Shown here one piece after another: positions 5,035 to 5,519 of a DNA stretch of 5,519 bases. Both the position numbers and the translations under genes were made by a program. The notes under the pieces were generated by a model. It saw nothing but the letters and a program-made list of their open reading frames with translations. It did not search any database and was not told where the DNA came from. How positions within the stretch are numbered: position 1 is the stretch's first letter; each line of letters opens with the position of its first letter. The stretch covers positions 1 to 5,519 of the forward strand of contig JAUYGP010000271.1 in assembly GCA_030690515.1 (NCBI GenBank). Reading direction: 5' to 3'. This DNA is from Giesbergeria sp. (GTDB lineage: Bacteria > Pseudomonadota > Gammaproteobacteria > Burkholderiales > Burkholderiaceae_C).

Positions 5035-5069
5035 TTCTCGCTGCGAATGGCTTCGCGCCAGGGGCTAAT

Positions 5070-5181
5070 TTATTGTAAGAAGGGGTTAATCACTCGTAGG
5101 CTTTTTTCAAAAATCTGTCCATGCTGCTTGTCCAATGGCGTAGAGAACAATGTTTGTATCAAGAAATGTTTTGGCGGTCAT
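5070..5181 (-). pseudogene. vapC: vapC PIN-domain toxin relic (ends fused out of frame)
   Basis: ATG at 5181 opens MTAKTFLDTNIVLYAIG, the classic start of a VapC PIN ribonuclease with the first catalytic Asp in FLDTN. The frame then runs into a stop after GQAAWTDF. In another frame of the same strand the sequence reads DKQHGQIFEKSLRVINPF then LQ and TAA at 5072-5070, which matches the usual VapC C-terminus (DLQHGQ...VINPF). The two ends are thus joined out of frame, and some 90-100 central codons of a typical 130-residue VapC are missing, including the other acidic residues. No active toxin is expected. The start overlaps the antitoxin gene by 23 bp, a common vapBC arrangement. The reading as N- and C-terminal remnants is by eye from family memory. 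Confidence 0.78.
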
Positions 5182-5368
5182 AACATTCGTCGCGATTAAA
5201 TTTGCCGTCAAACACAGCACCAAATTGGTCAAATTCATCAACGCTTTGACGGGTGTTATCAGTGTGTTTGAGTTTGTTTCTTAAATAACCAACAAAATCA
5301 AGCACTTCACGTGCCTGCATTTCTGGCAGAAAGCGTATTTCATCAACTATTTTTTTTACCGTGTTCAT
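5159..5368 (-). CDS. vapB: VapB/DUF2281-like antitoxin
   Basis: A 69-residue protein. The N-terminal half (MNTVKKIVDEIRFLP, then REVLDFVGYLRNK, residues 20-32) resembles DUF2281-type VapB antitoxins. The C-terminal half is polar and probably disordered (DEFDQFG, DGKFNRDECYDR), as expected for the toxin-binding tail. It overlaps the vapC relic start by 23 bp. The antitoxin frame is complete although its toxin is destroyed. GTGAG with a 5-nt spacer before ATG is a weak Shine-Dalgarno. The start codon overlaps the stop of the truncated nucleotidyltransferase frame as ATGA. The upstream 5369-5390 stretch is AT-rich and could hold promoter elements, but I see no convincing -35/-10 pair. Confidence 0.72.
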   Translation of the reverse strand: MNTVKKIVDEIRFLPEMQAREVLDFVGYLRNKLKHTDNTRQSVDEFDQFGAVFDGKFNRDECYDRQNIS

Positions 5369-5519
5369 AAAGACTCACTATTTTTAAAGAAAAAGGGGAC
5401 GCTACCCTTTATCCCACCACGGCGGGTGTCAATGGCACGCGAGCCGTAGAGGTAAACGCACCCATCGGGGTCAAGCTGACCCAATATGGTGTGCAATGCA
5501 TTAAGTTCTGTTGTGCTCA
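5365..5519 (-). pseudogene. Truncated nucleotidyltransferase-domain gene, 5' base(s) outside window
   Basis: The frame enters at the right edge; the visible bases TG followed by AGC ACA imply a start codon (xTG) whose first base is just outside. It encodes STTELNALHTILGQLDPDG, then VYLYGSRAIDTRRGG, the P-loop-like GSRA motif of the MNT nucleotidyltransferase fold. In intact homologues RRGG is followed by the catalytic DID motif. Here the frame instead runs straight into the 22-bp hairpin repeat (IKGSVPF) and ends 15 codons after RRGG, at a TGA overlapping the vapB start. The catalytic acidic residues and the rest of the domain are missing, so it is a remnant. MNT-type proteins are often paired with HEPN partners in TA modules; that role is inferred. 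Confidence 0.62.
5391..5412. repeat. 22-bp hairpin repeat, copy 3
   Basis: Identical to 4429-4450. It lies exactly where the nucleotidyltransferase homology stops (RRGG at 5415 or so), so it marks the truncation point of that gene. The minus strand reads IKGSVPF in the truncated frame. Confidence 0.75.

Noticed and set aside
5043..5056. GCGAA/TTCGC hairpin as a rho-independent terminator after the vapC relic
   Set aside because: The stem is only 5 bp and no T-run follows on the coding strand.
5369..5390. Promoter for the vapB-like gene
   Set aside because: The stretch is AT-rich with TAAAAAT-like sequence, but no convincing -35 element at suitable spacing could be found.

Overview
The window reads as an accessory, repeat-rich part of a surface-polysaccharide locus from a fairly GC-rich betaproteobacterium. 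A Comamonadaceae-like host (Rhodoferax/Polaromonas type) is my best guess. It rests on the style of the proteins and on an intergenic repeat, present twice, that resembles ones I recall from that family; I could not check this by search. Every gene I can support lies on the minus strand, so transcription runs from high to low coordinates.

Right part (about 4174-5519) is a decayed run of toxin-antitoxin-like genes. In transcription order it holds: a nucleotidyltransferase-domain gene cut short just before its catalytic motif; an intact VapB/DUF2281-like antitoxin; a vapC PIN-toxin relic in which the first 16 or so codons are joined out of frame to the last 18 or so; an intact UPF0175 antitoxin; a DUF3368-type toxin relic of 46 codons with N- and C-terminal ends fused in frame; and a 68-residue small protein of unknown family. 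Short repeats sit at or near the breakpoints.

Left part (1-4172) holds nucleotide-sugar genes: two closely similar copies of gmd (GDP-mannose 4,6-dehydratase) separated by a KilA-N DNA-binding protein gene, then ugd (UDP-glucose 6-dehydrogenase), which runs off the left edge. Joints are tight (gmd2 one base after the 68-aa gene, KilA-N/gmd1 ATGA overlap, gmd1/ugd abutting), so these genes are probably co-transcribed and translationally coupled. Gmd feeds GDP-4-keto-6-deoxymannose into GDP-fucose, GDP-rhamnose, GDP-perosamine or colitose routes. Ugd supplies UDP-glucuronate for capsule, exopolysaccharide or LPS.

The most striking feature is four families of dispersed short repeats. (1) Arrays of 7-bp units (AGTGCTG, AGGGACG/AGGGGCG) occur four times. 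Two of them lie in frame inside ugd and inside one gmd copy, where both encode the same peptide PSALSTRPSAL. (2) A 22-bp AAAGGG...CCCTTT hairpin occurs three times, twice beside a heptamer array. (3) A BIME/REP-like double hairpin inside ugd adds about 21 residues to the enzyme. (4) A 44-bp intergenic repeat occurs twice, each time 5 nt after a stop codon. Together they suggest that short repeats have inserted into coding sequence without breaking the reading frame, while neighbouring toxin genes lost their middles.
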